DNA of 64,000 bases, taken from the NCBI GenBank assembly GCA_020199835.1, contig JAIVJV010000012.1, positions 62,001 to 126,000 of the forward strand, read 5' to 3'. Position numbers and translations under genes: made by a program. A model generated the notes under the pieces. That model made no database searches. It was not told the DNA's origin and saw only the letters and a list, made by a program, of their open reading frames with translations. This stretch comes from Acidobacteriota bacterium. GTDB lineage: Bacteria; Acidobacteriota; Blastocatellia; Pyrinomonadales; Pyrinomonadaceae. Shown here one piece after another: positions 54,100 through 61,612 of the stretch; position 1 is the first letter of the stretch, and every line of letters starts with the position of its first letter.

Positions 54100-55308
54100 A
54101 TGCCTCCCACACGTACAACAAAGCAATCCCAAGACTCAACCGCACGCCAAGCGACTCCTTTGGTTTCGAGCGGATTTGATCGGGTTAGTAAGAAACGCCC
54201 CTGCAGAATTTGCAAACAAAGTACATGGTGTGGTTTTTCGCGAGATCAGCGTACCTCCATTTGCATGCGTGTAAGTCAAGGAGCGCGAGGTATCTCCCAA
54301 AATGGCGGCAACATACACATTCACACCGAAATCCCTACAACCATCCCACTTCTAACTGCCTCTCCTACACCCTCTCCACCATCAATACCGATCGCCCCGC
54401 TCGAAATCCGCCATGCGGTCTTCACAGAATTGATCCGTCTCTCGCCAGCCGCAAAATACCGAACCGAATTAGTCACTGGTCCATCAGGTCTGTACGCGCG
54501 GGGTCTCACTCATCAACATGCTGTAACCTTCGGAGCCTTGCCGAAAACACATGATGGGCGTGCAACTCTTGCCAGAGCGCTCAACAGTTTTGTCAGTCGC
54601 AGCTTTCCGGACTATGCCAAACTTTACGGCGCCGGCGTAATCGGCATTCCCGGTTTCTGGCAGGAACCATCTGGACAAGTTCACGTTTGGAAACTACACA
54701 ACTACAGGATGCCCATCCTCGTAATCCCATACAAAAATGCACACGGCCTCATACAAGCGTGTCAAATACGATTGCACCAAGACGACATTGCCGAGGGTGA
54801 AAAGAAGTATCGCTGGCTTGCATCACCCTCAGAACGCTATGGTACGAGTTCTGGAACACCTATACACTTTACTTTTTCCCCGACGTTTTCCGCCGGCGCA
54901 ACAATCGTCTTAACAGAAGGAGCCCTAAAAGGAGAAACCTTCGTTCACCACCGACCGAAAGCCCGCGTCATTGCTACAAGCGGCGTAAGCTGCTCCCATG
55001 ATCAACTCATCCAAGCCGCGCGAGCCTACAACGCCCTGATCGCTTTTGACGCTGACCACAGAATCAACCCGTCCGTCTGCCGACAACTCGCACGACTTAT
55101 CGCGCGACGGTTCAAAGACTCCATTGAACACAAACTCACTTACACAACAAGAATTCTTTTTTGGGAAGGACCAAAAGGAATTGACGAGGCCGCTCAACAA
55201 AACGTCAGAATGCAAACAAAGACAATCTCCGAATGGTATGAAACTCTAACGAATGAACCACGCGAAGAAGTGGGCCGGTTTTGGAGCGAAATTTCCTTTC
55301 ATCCATAA
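54100..55308 (+). CDS. Primase-like protein (DUF3854, TOPRIM-type)
   Basis: The product has 402 residues. Cysteines C35, C38, C44 and C55 (CRICKQSTWCGFSRDQ, then SICMRVSQGA) form a zinc finger typical of primase-like mobile-element proteins. After a Pro/Ser-rich linker, the central DUF3854 domain has IVLTEGALKGETF near residue 268 and LIAFDADHRI near 311, equivalent to the TOPRIM glutamate and DxD aspartates. TOPRIM primases prime the complementary strand after transfer. No helicase motif is seen. The ribosome binding site is weak, and the gene follows nrdJ by 56 bases. Confidence 0.65.
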   Translation: MPPTRTTKQSQDSTARQATPLVSSGFDRVSKKRPCRICKQSTWCGFSRDQRTSICMRVSQGARGISQNGGNIHIHTEIPTTIPLLTASPTPSPPSIPIAPLEIRHAVFTELIRLSPAAKYRTELVTGPSGLYARGLTHQHAVTFGALPKTHDGRATLARALNSFVSRSFPDYAKLYGAGVIGIPGFWQEPSGQVHVWKLHNYRMPILVIPYKNAHGLIQACQIRLHQDDIAEGEKKYRWLASPSERYGTSSGTPIHFTFSPTFSAGATIVLTEGALKGETFVHHRPKARVIATSGVSCSHDQLIQAARAYNALIAFDADHRINPSVCRQLARLIARRFKDSIEHKLTYTTRILFWEGPKGIDEAAQQNVRMQTKTISEWYETLTNEPREEVGRFWSEISFHP

Positions 55309-55622
55309 AGCCTTTCTTGAGGTTCCCGTTTCATTCCTTACGAATTCGCAATTAGCCGCCTTAACTGGATCTCAGCCTGGCAGTCGCCTGACCGAGACGG
55401 CTTCACCCCCTCCAAATCGACTGACCATTTTTCCGACACCCCACTCTCTTTCAGCCTCCTAATAAATTGAAAAATACCCAGTTTCCAAGAGGCTCAGCGT
55501 ACAACCCCTTGGCACTCAGAATGCGTACCTCTGGCTCGGCGGCCACAACCCGCTAACTCGAACAGCCTTGCTCGAATCAGACTTTGCTTAAACGCTAAGA
55601 ACCAGCCGCAGAAGAACTATAA
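55309..55622. other. Gap before the regulator gene
   Basis: 314 bases. A plus-strand frame (55253-55462) overlaps the end of the primase-like gene and has no pattern. No hairpin with a T run is visible. Confidence 0.35.
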
Positions 55623-56483
55623 ATGGAGTTGAACCTCTTAGGACCATGCGTGAATTCCCGAGTTGAGAAAACTATGCCTCTAACCTGGAAGCTCAAACAA
55701 TGGCTCACGAGGAATTGCGGTTTGACACTCACCACTAACCGCCTCAAGAATGCACAAGTGATCGCTGACATCATTCACCGTCGAACAGGTTATAAGATAA
55801 AAACGCGAACCGTTCACAATCTTCTCGAAAAACAACCTAGAACTTTCGATTCAAGAATACTTCAACCGATATGCGACGCCTTTCGGTGCAACTTGGATAA
55901 TTTCTTTACCGTCACACCATCATCAGCCCCGCCCGCAAATCTCCTCAATGACTTAGACCTTGAGCCTCGAATAAAACCCTACGCGATCGCCGATAATGAA
56001 TGTCTGCGCTCATTCATAGCACGGGTCCAATTGGCCGCCATTGAAGAAGCAGTTTCCATTTGCGACAACTACCCGCTGGTTGCGCGCCGACTCGGTTACA
56101 CTCGAACGGCTTTACATGACCTTCATGCTCGCGCACAGAAAACTACCGGCATCAATCAACCTGCACCTGACAAACGAACTCAAAATACATTCGGTGTCCC
56201 TATACCGCTGCCACCTGCTATCTTCAGGATAAAAGCCAACGAGAACCTGAACGCTTTCATACGCCGTGTCCAACTTGCTGTCATTCTCCAGACAACAAGC
56301 TTAGAAGGTAATAAAAGACTCGCTGCATTACGCCTTGGCTACAGTCGAACATCACTCGTTACTCTGATCAGTAACCTACGGTCATCTGAAATCAATCTTC
56401 GTCGACCGAACGCGCGTCCCCGCCCGGTTCCTGCCGAACACTCACCCGTCGGCGGTCGAGCCAGTGGGCCGAGTCGATTCTGA
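55623..56483 (+). CDS. Regulator with three DNA-binding segments and tandem Fis-like repeats
   Basis: The product has 286 residues from ATG 55623; ATG 55674 (269 residues) is an alternative. Residues ~20-95 read as a Cro/CI-type helix-turn-helix (QVIADIIHRRTGYKIKTRTV, ILQPICDAFRCNLDNFF). Two similar segments follow, at about 122-172 and 202-253 (FIARVQLAAIEEAV...LGYTRTALHDL and FIRRVQLAVILQTT...LGYSRTSLVTL), each with the Fis-type helix-turn-helix ending. No dimerisation or receiver domain is seen. It is likely a regulator of the mobile element. Family membership was not tested. Confidence 0.55.
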   Translation: MELNLLGPCVNSRVEKTMPLTWKLKQWLTRNCGLTLTTNRLKNAQVIADIIHRRTGYKIKTRTVHNLLEKQPRTFDSRILQPICDAFRCNLDNFFTVTPSSAPPANLLNDLDLEPRIKPYAIADNECLRSFIARVQLAAIEEAVSICDNYPLVARRLGYTRTALHDLHARAQKTTGINQPAPDKRTQNTFGVPIPLPPAIFRIKANENLNAFIRRVQLAVILQTTSLEGNKRLAALRLGYSRTSLVTLISNLRSSEINLRRPNARPRPVPAEHSPVGGRASGPSRF

Positions 56484-56499
56484 CTACAAGAGGTAGGTG

Positions 56500-56535
56500 A
56501 GCGGGGAGCAAAGCGTCAGCTATGCTCTCCACGCT
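56500..56535 (+). terminator. Hairpin after the regulator gene
   Basis: GGGGAGCA (56503-56510) pairs with TGCTCTCC (56523-56530) with one G-T wobble, and AGC (56500-56502) pairs with GCT (56533-56535). It starts 17 bases after the regulator stop. The T run is short (CTTAAAG), so termination is likely but weak. Confidence 0.4.
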
Positions 56536-56620
56536 TAAAGACATCAACCCGAACTAACGCTGTCAGTAAGCCTTGACACAAACGAGCGCGATGATCCCGG
56601 CAGGATCGCAAAGGAGTTTC

Positions 56621-59602
56621 ATGCCTAATTTTATTCGGGCTCTTGCAGCTCTACTCTGCACGATTTTCCTTACACTTCAGATCGTGATCCCGTCAACGGC
56701 ACTCGATCTAAAAATCGAAGCCGCCAACCGACCGCATCTAGCGCCCACACTGCTGTTACCGCCGGACCAGCCACCTCTTAAAGGCTACCCATTCAAATAC
56801 ACTTCATTCGCAGGCACCACATTCAACCTCACTGCCTATGATGGATTTAACGTCCGCTTTGCTCTTCCAGACTCCTGGACCCAACCCCAAGCTCTCACAA
56901 ATAGCCAACTACGCCACTTAATCGAACTCACTGATCTTACCTACACGTATCTTCAGCAAATCACCGCTGGCGAGCCACAAGGAGACGGCCTACTAACAAT
57001 TGCCGTAATACCCACCGGCAACCTTGCCGGTCATGCAGGTTCAAATTTCAAAGGCGTCGAAATATCTGAAAGCGAACTGGGCTCGACTATCCAGAACTTA
57101 AGCAACGACATTCCAAGTCCCGTTCTCCTACACGAACTCAGTCACAACTTCGATCTTTGGATTCTCTACCTGAGTCTAGGATACCCGGATTCAAGCCACG
57201 CATGGACCTCTTTTCTAATTCCATTCATTCAATTTTACTCGCGCGCCGGCACACTCCAGTCAGATCCAGATTCATTACTCCAAAAGAAAATCACTGAATA
57301 CACATTAGACTGGGATACAACAGGTGCTACGTGGTCCGAATGCGTGAGGAATGGAAATGTTTGCCCAAACATCTCAGCAAACAATGCGTGGGCAGGCTTA
57401 CTGCTCCGATACACCAAACTACATGGCTCTGAGGCGACCCTACGAGCCTTTCGCTATCTCCGAGATTACGCTGCCACACACCCCGCCACTGGTCCTAATC
57501 CCACGAACCCGCAAACCCCAGACGCAAGGAACGATCTCTTAGTAGAATCGTTGGCGGAAGGCGCTCAGCAAAACATTCTCTGTGAAATCGACATTTGGCA
57601 CTGGTCTGCCAGCTCCCAAGCTCGCAGCAGAATAAATCAACGGTTTGCATCGGCCAACGCATTTTGTGTAGACGCAGACGCGGATGGATTTAGCCCTATC
57701 AACGGAGACTCCGACGATTCAAATCCTCAAATCAAACCTACAGCAATCGAGACCCCCAACCTAATCGACGATGACGGCAACGGCCTGATCGACGATCTCC
57801 TGGTAAAGGAGCAAAACGATTTTCCGTCAACGACACAATCAGCTCCAGTCATATCAATTCCCGCCAAGATACAGGGCCGAGCAACCGTCTCGGACATTGA
57901 CACGCTCATTATTAACACCACGGACACTCTACCGCGTCGCCTTCGATTTAATTTGCAAAGCCCCAACAGCTTCGTAGGTTTCATCCAACTACAGCCCGTC
58001 GATTTGATCGGCCGCACACAGTCATTTTCAGTGGCAGGCGGAGGTGCTCAAATATTGACGCTTCCGCGGTCAGGTTTGTGGGCTTTAAGCATTCAAAGCT
58101 CTAGCTCAACAAGCTCCGACTACACATTGACAATAGAAAATGCCGGAACTGCAACTTCGCCCGTTCGAGTAAAGGTGACCCCAGGAACCTCACCAGATAC
58201 ATTTCAACTCGCAGCTTCGATCGATACCACCCGCGCCTACACATCCAGCCCTAACGCCGTTCGCTTCTGGATAAGTCCCAACGCCTTTAGCGCAGACTCA
58301 TCTATGCAGTCTCAACTTACGCTCACCATCCCAGTTCCAGATACGAATAACCCATTTAGCATACGCGCCCAACTGATGCGCGATGCAACGCCAATCACGA
58401 AACTAAGCTTGCCTCTATGGATCGATACGAATACAGGACAAATGCTGGAACAGAATGCGAATCTCGCGATCCTCGCGGACACCATTTCACCCGCTCAACT
58501 ACCAACCGGTTCAAACACCACATTCGGCTTCACGATAGTCAATCTTGGACCTGGGCTGGCGCAAGACTTGGAAACCACTTTAACTCTTCCATCCGGACTC
58601 TCTGCGACTTCCACAGCTTCCACTCTCGGAACAACTCAAATCACCAACAACACCGTGCGGCTATCAATCAACCAACTTGCCTACGAAGAATCCGCCAGCT
58701 TTTCAGTCACGGCCAACAACATCAATGCGCAGGGACTCTTGACCACTACAACCGTGGTTACGAGTTCAACTACCGATCCCGATTCGTCAAACAACACCGC
58801 CTCGATCACCGGAACGTTCACTGCCGCTCCTACTCCGACACCCACACCAACACCCACACCTTCACCGACCCCCACCCCAAGGCCAACTCTCCAAATTCAA
58901 AGCCTGCCCGCAAAGGCAGACGATGCTCCAACAAAACCGATCCTTGCCCAAGGATCTCTAGGTCGAATAATTGTCCAAATACCCTCATCATCAATAGTCG
59001 ACACTTACGCACAACCAAATGCCAACGGCACTTGGCCCGAGTCTCTCGCAGGCTTCAGAGTACAAATTGCGACGCTCTCGGCCCCGTTGGTGTCAGTAAA
59101 GCGGATCGAGACTTCAAACCCACCCTCATACGCCATTGACTTTATAATTCCTGATAATGCTCCGATAGGAAACCAAGTACCGTTCACCCTTACCCAACAG
59201 ACGCCATCCACCACGTGGACCACCACGAGTAGCGTACGCCAAGCGGCGCCTGCTTTCTGGTCTATCAATGGAACAGCAAACGGATTGCTCCTCATGCTTG
59301 ACGCCGATTCTCTTATTGCGCTTCCAACGAATACTCCGCTTCCTGCTAACGATCAACGGCGCATCCTTATCTTCGCATCCGGCGCCAAGAACCTCGTTAA
59401 CAATGGTTCATTCATAATCCGAGTCACGTGCCAGTCTGGTTCACAGTCCATTCTTAGTCAGGATTTCGCAACTGCGCTTCCATCCTTTCCAGTTGTTCAA
59501 CAAATTACGATTAAACTACCACTTGAGTTAGTCGGCTGCGGCGAGGCCCAACTACGAATAGACGCCTCAGAGGATAGTCACACCTTCTTACTGATTCAGT
59601 AG
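56621..59602 (+). CDS. Secreted metalloprotease-like protein with DUF11 and Thr-Pro linker
   Basis: The product has 993 residues from ATG 56621 (AAGGAG four bases upstream; a TTG at 56573 is weaker). A signal sequence (ALAALLCTIFLTLQIVIPST) exports it. Residues 171-175 are HELSH, a zinc-peptidase motif in an HExxH pattern, with the surrounding VLLHELSHNFDL. A MopE-like segment (DADADGFSPINGDSDDSN, then LIDDDGNGLIDD) near 345-390 may bind metal. A DUF11 domain (LPTGSNTTFGFTIVNLGPGL) lies near 625-750, then a Thr-Pro repeat linker and a C-terminal beta-rich domain. Its position next to regulator and RHS genes suggests an exported enzyme. The third zinc ligand cannot be assigned. Confidence 0.75.
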   Translation: MPNFIRALAALLCTIFLTLQIVIPSTALDLKIEAANRPHLAPTLLLPPDQPPLKGYPFKYTSFAGTTFNLTAYDGFNVRFALPDSWTQPQALTNSQLRHLIELTDLTYTYLQQITAGEPQGDGLLTIAVIPTGNLAGHAGSNFKGVEISESELGSTIQNLSNDIPSPVLLHELSHNFDLWILYLSLGYPDSSHAWTSFLIPFIQFYSRAGTLQSDPDSLLQKKITEYTLDWDTTGATWSECVRNGNVCPNISANNAWAGLLLRYTKLHGSEATLRAFRYLRDYAATHPATGPNPTNPQTPDARNDLLVESLAEGAQQNILCEIDIWHWSASSQARSRINQRFASANAFCVDADADGFSPINGDSDDSNPQIKPTAIETPNLIDDDGNGLIDDLLVKEQNDFPSTTQSAPVISIPAKIQGRATVSDIDTLIINTTDTLPRRLRFNLQSPNSFVGFIQLQPVDLIGRTQSFSVAGGGAQILTLPRSGLWALSIQSSSSTSSDYTLTIENAGTATSPVRVKVTPGTSPDTFQLAASIDTTRAYTSSPNAVRFWISPNAFSADSSMQSQLTLTIPVPDTNNPFSIRAQLMRDATPITKLSLPLWIDTNTGQMLEQNANLAILADTISPAQLPTGSNTTFGFTIVNLGPGLAQDLETTLTLPSGLSATSTASTLGTTQITNNTVRLSINQLAYEESASFSVTANNINAQGLLTTTTVVTSSTTDPDSSNNTASITGTFTAAPTPTPTPTPTPSPTPTPRPTLQIQSLPAKADDAPTKPILAQGSLGRIIVQIPSSSIVDTYAQPNANGTWPESLAGFRVQIATLSAPLVSVKRIETSNPPSYAIDFIIPDNAPIGNQVPFTLTQQTPSTTWTTTSSVRQAAPAFWSINGTANGLLLMLDADSLIALPTNTPLPANDQRRILIFASGAKNLVNNGSFIIRVTCQSGSQSILSQDFATALPSFPVVQQITIKLPLELVGCGEAQLRIDASEDSHTFLLIQ

Positions 59603-59609
59603 CAAGTCC

Positions 59610-59825
59610 ATGAAATACGGAAAATCATTACTTCTCGGAGAACTGATCAGTGCTGAGCAAGTAGACTACGAAGATGTACGCAAAAACCGATTCTGGATAG
59701 TATGCCCTGTCTGCAATGAAGCAATCTTCAAGGTAGTCCGCCAAACCCGGGGGGCTTTGCCTCAAAAGTCGGATTATGAGGGAACTTTGAGGCAAACTGC
59801 ATTTCTGCCCCAAAAATCAATTTGA
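59610..59825 (+). pseudogene. Truncated CoiA-like protein
   Basis: The product has 71 residues. Its front (KSLLLGELISAEQVDYEDV, then FWIVCPVCNEAIFKVVR) matches the start of CoiA-like competence or nuclease-associated proteins, whose zinc-binding CPVC lies just before the enzyme domain. That domain is missing here. The frame runs into a palindrome and stops. No strong ribosome binding site. It is read as a truncated or decayed gene. Confidence 0.4.
59756..59796. repeat. Imperfect inverted repeat at the end of the CoiA-like frame
   Basis: TTTGCCTCAAAAGT (59756-59769) and ACTTTGAGGCAAA (59784-59796) pair over 13 positions with one bulged A, around 14 bases. It falls within the truncated gene and could be a short palindromic insertion or a transcription end. 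Confidence 0.4.
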
Positions 59826-60085
59826 CTGATTGGATTGGTATTCAGCGAGGATAAAGTATTGCCGAAAGGCTTGTTGCGATCAGGAAACCATCCAAGACTC
59901 TTGTTTCAAATTTAGTATCGAAGGGGAAAGCCAAGATCAGATCTGCTGCTACCTTCCCATCATAGGATGCCACGAAGCTCCTTCCGTTGCATTTAAGCGG
60001 AGCGATGGTCCACTCTCATTAATCAGGAAAGCGGGGACGATTCGCATTCCATGCCGGTGAAACATTTTTCTTTCACCTATTTAGG

Positions 60086-60355
60086 CTAAGACGAACTTCG
60101 AGGTTGTATCCAGCAAATTCTTTCTTCCAACCACTCAAAAAATTTAATGTTGTCGTACTTCATTGCATAAACTCCCGCGCTGGCTAAGTCCATATCCTTT
60201 AGACCCAAGTCTGTTCCTTCCGGGCGCTCGGTTATACCCTAAACCCTACAAACATCTTCTGTGTTCAACAGTAAATCTTTTCCATCTTTTCCGAACGTGA
60301 CGTATCGAATGGTTGGGCCATTAAAATTTGCTGTTTTGTTTTCACGTTTTCTCCG
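60086..60355 (-). pseudogene. BRO-N-like gene remnant with an internal stop
   Basis: Read on the minus strand, a coherent chain appears: FNGPTIRYVTFGKDGKDLLL, NTEDVCRV, then a TAG at 60239-60241, then GITERPEGTDLGLKDMDLAS and MKYDNIKFFEWLEERI, ending at the TAG at 60086. The segment before the stop resembles BRO-N or phage antirepressor proteins (IRYV..., EDVCRVLGI). There is no ATG at the expected front. It is a decayed copy of a phage or plasmid gene. Confidence 0.45.
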
Positions 60356-60610
60356 ACTCTTGAAAATCGAAAACTCCGGTTATGAAACAGTGCGCCTAAA
60401 GTGACCCTAGGCGCGCGCTATCGTGTGCTTGACGTCGGCTACCATTGCAGGCTTTGTTGGTCATCTTTGTCTCTTCCTCAAACGTAGCGCTGGCAATTCA
60501 GTCTTTAGCTGTCACCTGCATTCAGCAAGCTGAGTAAAAAACACGACCGCCGGCTTGGAAGTTAACGGTCAGCGAGTCCGATTCAACGGGCATCAGAAGC
60601 GGCTGACGCG

Positions 60611-61612
60611 TTATTGGCGAAGTATGGTCTTATGGTCTCCGCTTGCCCAACCGCGGTTCGGGGAGAGGAAAAACAGCGAAAACAGGTTGTTTTTGGTGGG
60701 GCTCTCTTGTCGCTCCCAAGTTCGCCAACCATCGATCGTGTGTAGAATTAGACCGTTACTTCCAACAGCCCATCCGCGCGTATTGCTGATGTATATATCA
60801 AACAGAGTCTCGGATACCTCGAGACGTTGAGATTCCCAATTCCCACTGAGACGATGACTGTGAAGAAGAATAGACTTTCCATCGATTCCCCCCACTATCC
60901 AAATATCGTCGTCAAAGGCCCGCACACGCACAAGGTTGGCCGATGTCCCGCTGGCCTGACGCGTCCAAGACTTGCCGCCATCCGTGGTGACTAGGATAAG
61001 GCCATTCTGCCCTACTACCACTGCGCGCTCGCGGGAAAGACATGCGACGCTGAATAAGTTTTCGTCACTATCGCTTAAAAACCTTTCCCAAGTCTGTCCG
61101 CTATCAATGGATTTGAGGACTAAGTCAGATCCCGCAGCCCAGCCCACTTGACGATCACAGAAGCTTACCGAGTGCAGTAAACGTGGTTGATCGGTAGTTG
61201 TGGGTACTGACTTAATTATCGATTCCCGCCAGTTCTTCCCCAAGTCATCGGTGCGCAAAACTATTGGTGAGCGAGCATTACCACTTTGCTGTTGGGAACC
61301 AACAATGAACCCAGTTGTGTTATCTACGAACTCAACTGAGAAAAACGTTATGTTTCCCTCTGCGTTTTTAGTCAGAGAAGTCCAGCTTCTTCCACCGTCG
61401 TTTGTTTCAAAAAGTGCGGTTGGGGTAAGTCCCCATCCGTGATTTAGACCCGAAAACTGCACAGCAACAAATGCCTGGCTGTGTGGATGCTCATCCGTAG
61501 TAACCAACTCCCAAGTTGTCGCCTTACACGCAAGCACGGCAGAGATTAGCGCTACTGAGCTAAGCAGAGCAATGAGAAAAAACCAACGTGACTTTCCTGG
61601 ACTCAGCTTCAA
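60611..61612 (-). CDS. BNR/YCF48-like beta-propeller lipoprotein
   Basis: The product has 333 residues from a TTG at 61612. The N-terminus (FFLIALLSSVALISAVLAC) ends in a plausible lipobox Cys. Repeats with the pattern NDGGRSWTSL, TDDLGKNWRES, SIDSGQTWERF and TTDGGKSWTRQ recur, typical of BNR and YCF48 beta-propellers. Its TTG overlaps the stop of the RHS gene (TTGA), so translation is probably coupled. It may protect against, or be involved with, the RHS product. No enzyme motif is seen. Confidence 0.65.
   Translation of the reverse strand: MKLSPGKSRWFFLIALLSSVALISAVLACKATTWELVTTDEHPHSQAFVAVQFSGLNHGWGLTPTALFETNDGGRSWTSLTKNAEGNITFFSVEFVDNTTGFIVGSQQQSGNARSPIVLRTDDLGKNWRESIIKSVPTTTDQPRLLHSVSFCDRQVGWAAGSDLVLKSIDSGQTWERFLSDSDENLFSVACLSRERAVVVGQNGLILVTTDGGKSWTRQASGTSANLVRVRAFDDDIWIVGGIDGKSILLHSHRLSGNWESQRLEVSETLFDIYISNTRGWAVGSNGLILHTIDGWRTWERQESPTKNNLFSLFFLSPNRGWASGDHKTILRQ

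Larger units (their letters stand above)
59603..60610. other. Stretch of decayed genes
   Basis: About 1 kb with one short frame (59610-59825), a palindrome (59756-59796) and a stop-broken pseudogene (60086-60355), listed separately. Other frames overlap or lack starts. It separates the secreted protein from the RHS operon and reads as a graveyard of former cargo. Confidence 0.5.

Noticed and set aside
58681-58875. Minus-strand frame of Gly-Val repeats
   Set aside because: Antisense of the Thr-Pro repeat linker.
59830-60060. 76-codon plus-strand frame with many cysteines
   Set aside because: No zinc-finger spacing, no start signal; likely chance in decayed DNA.
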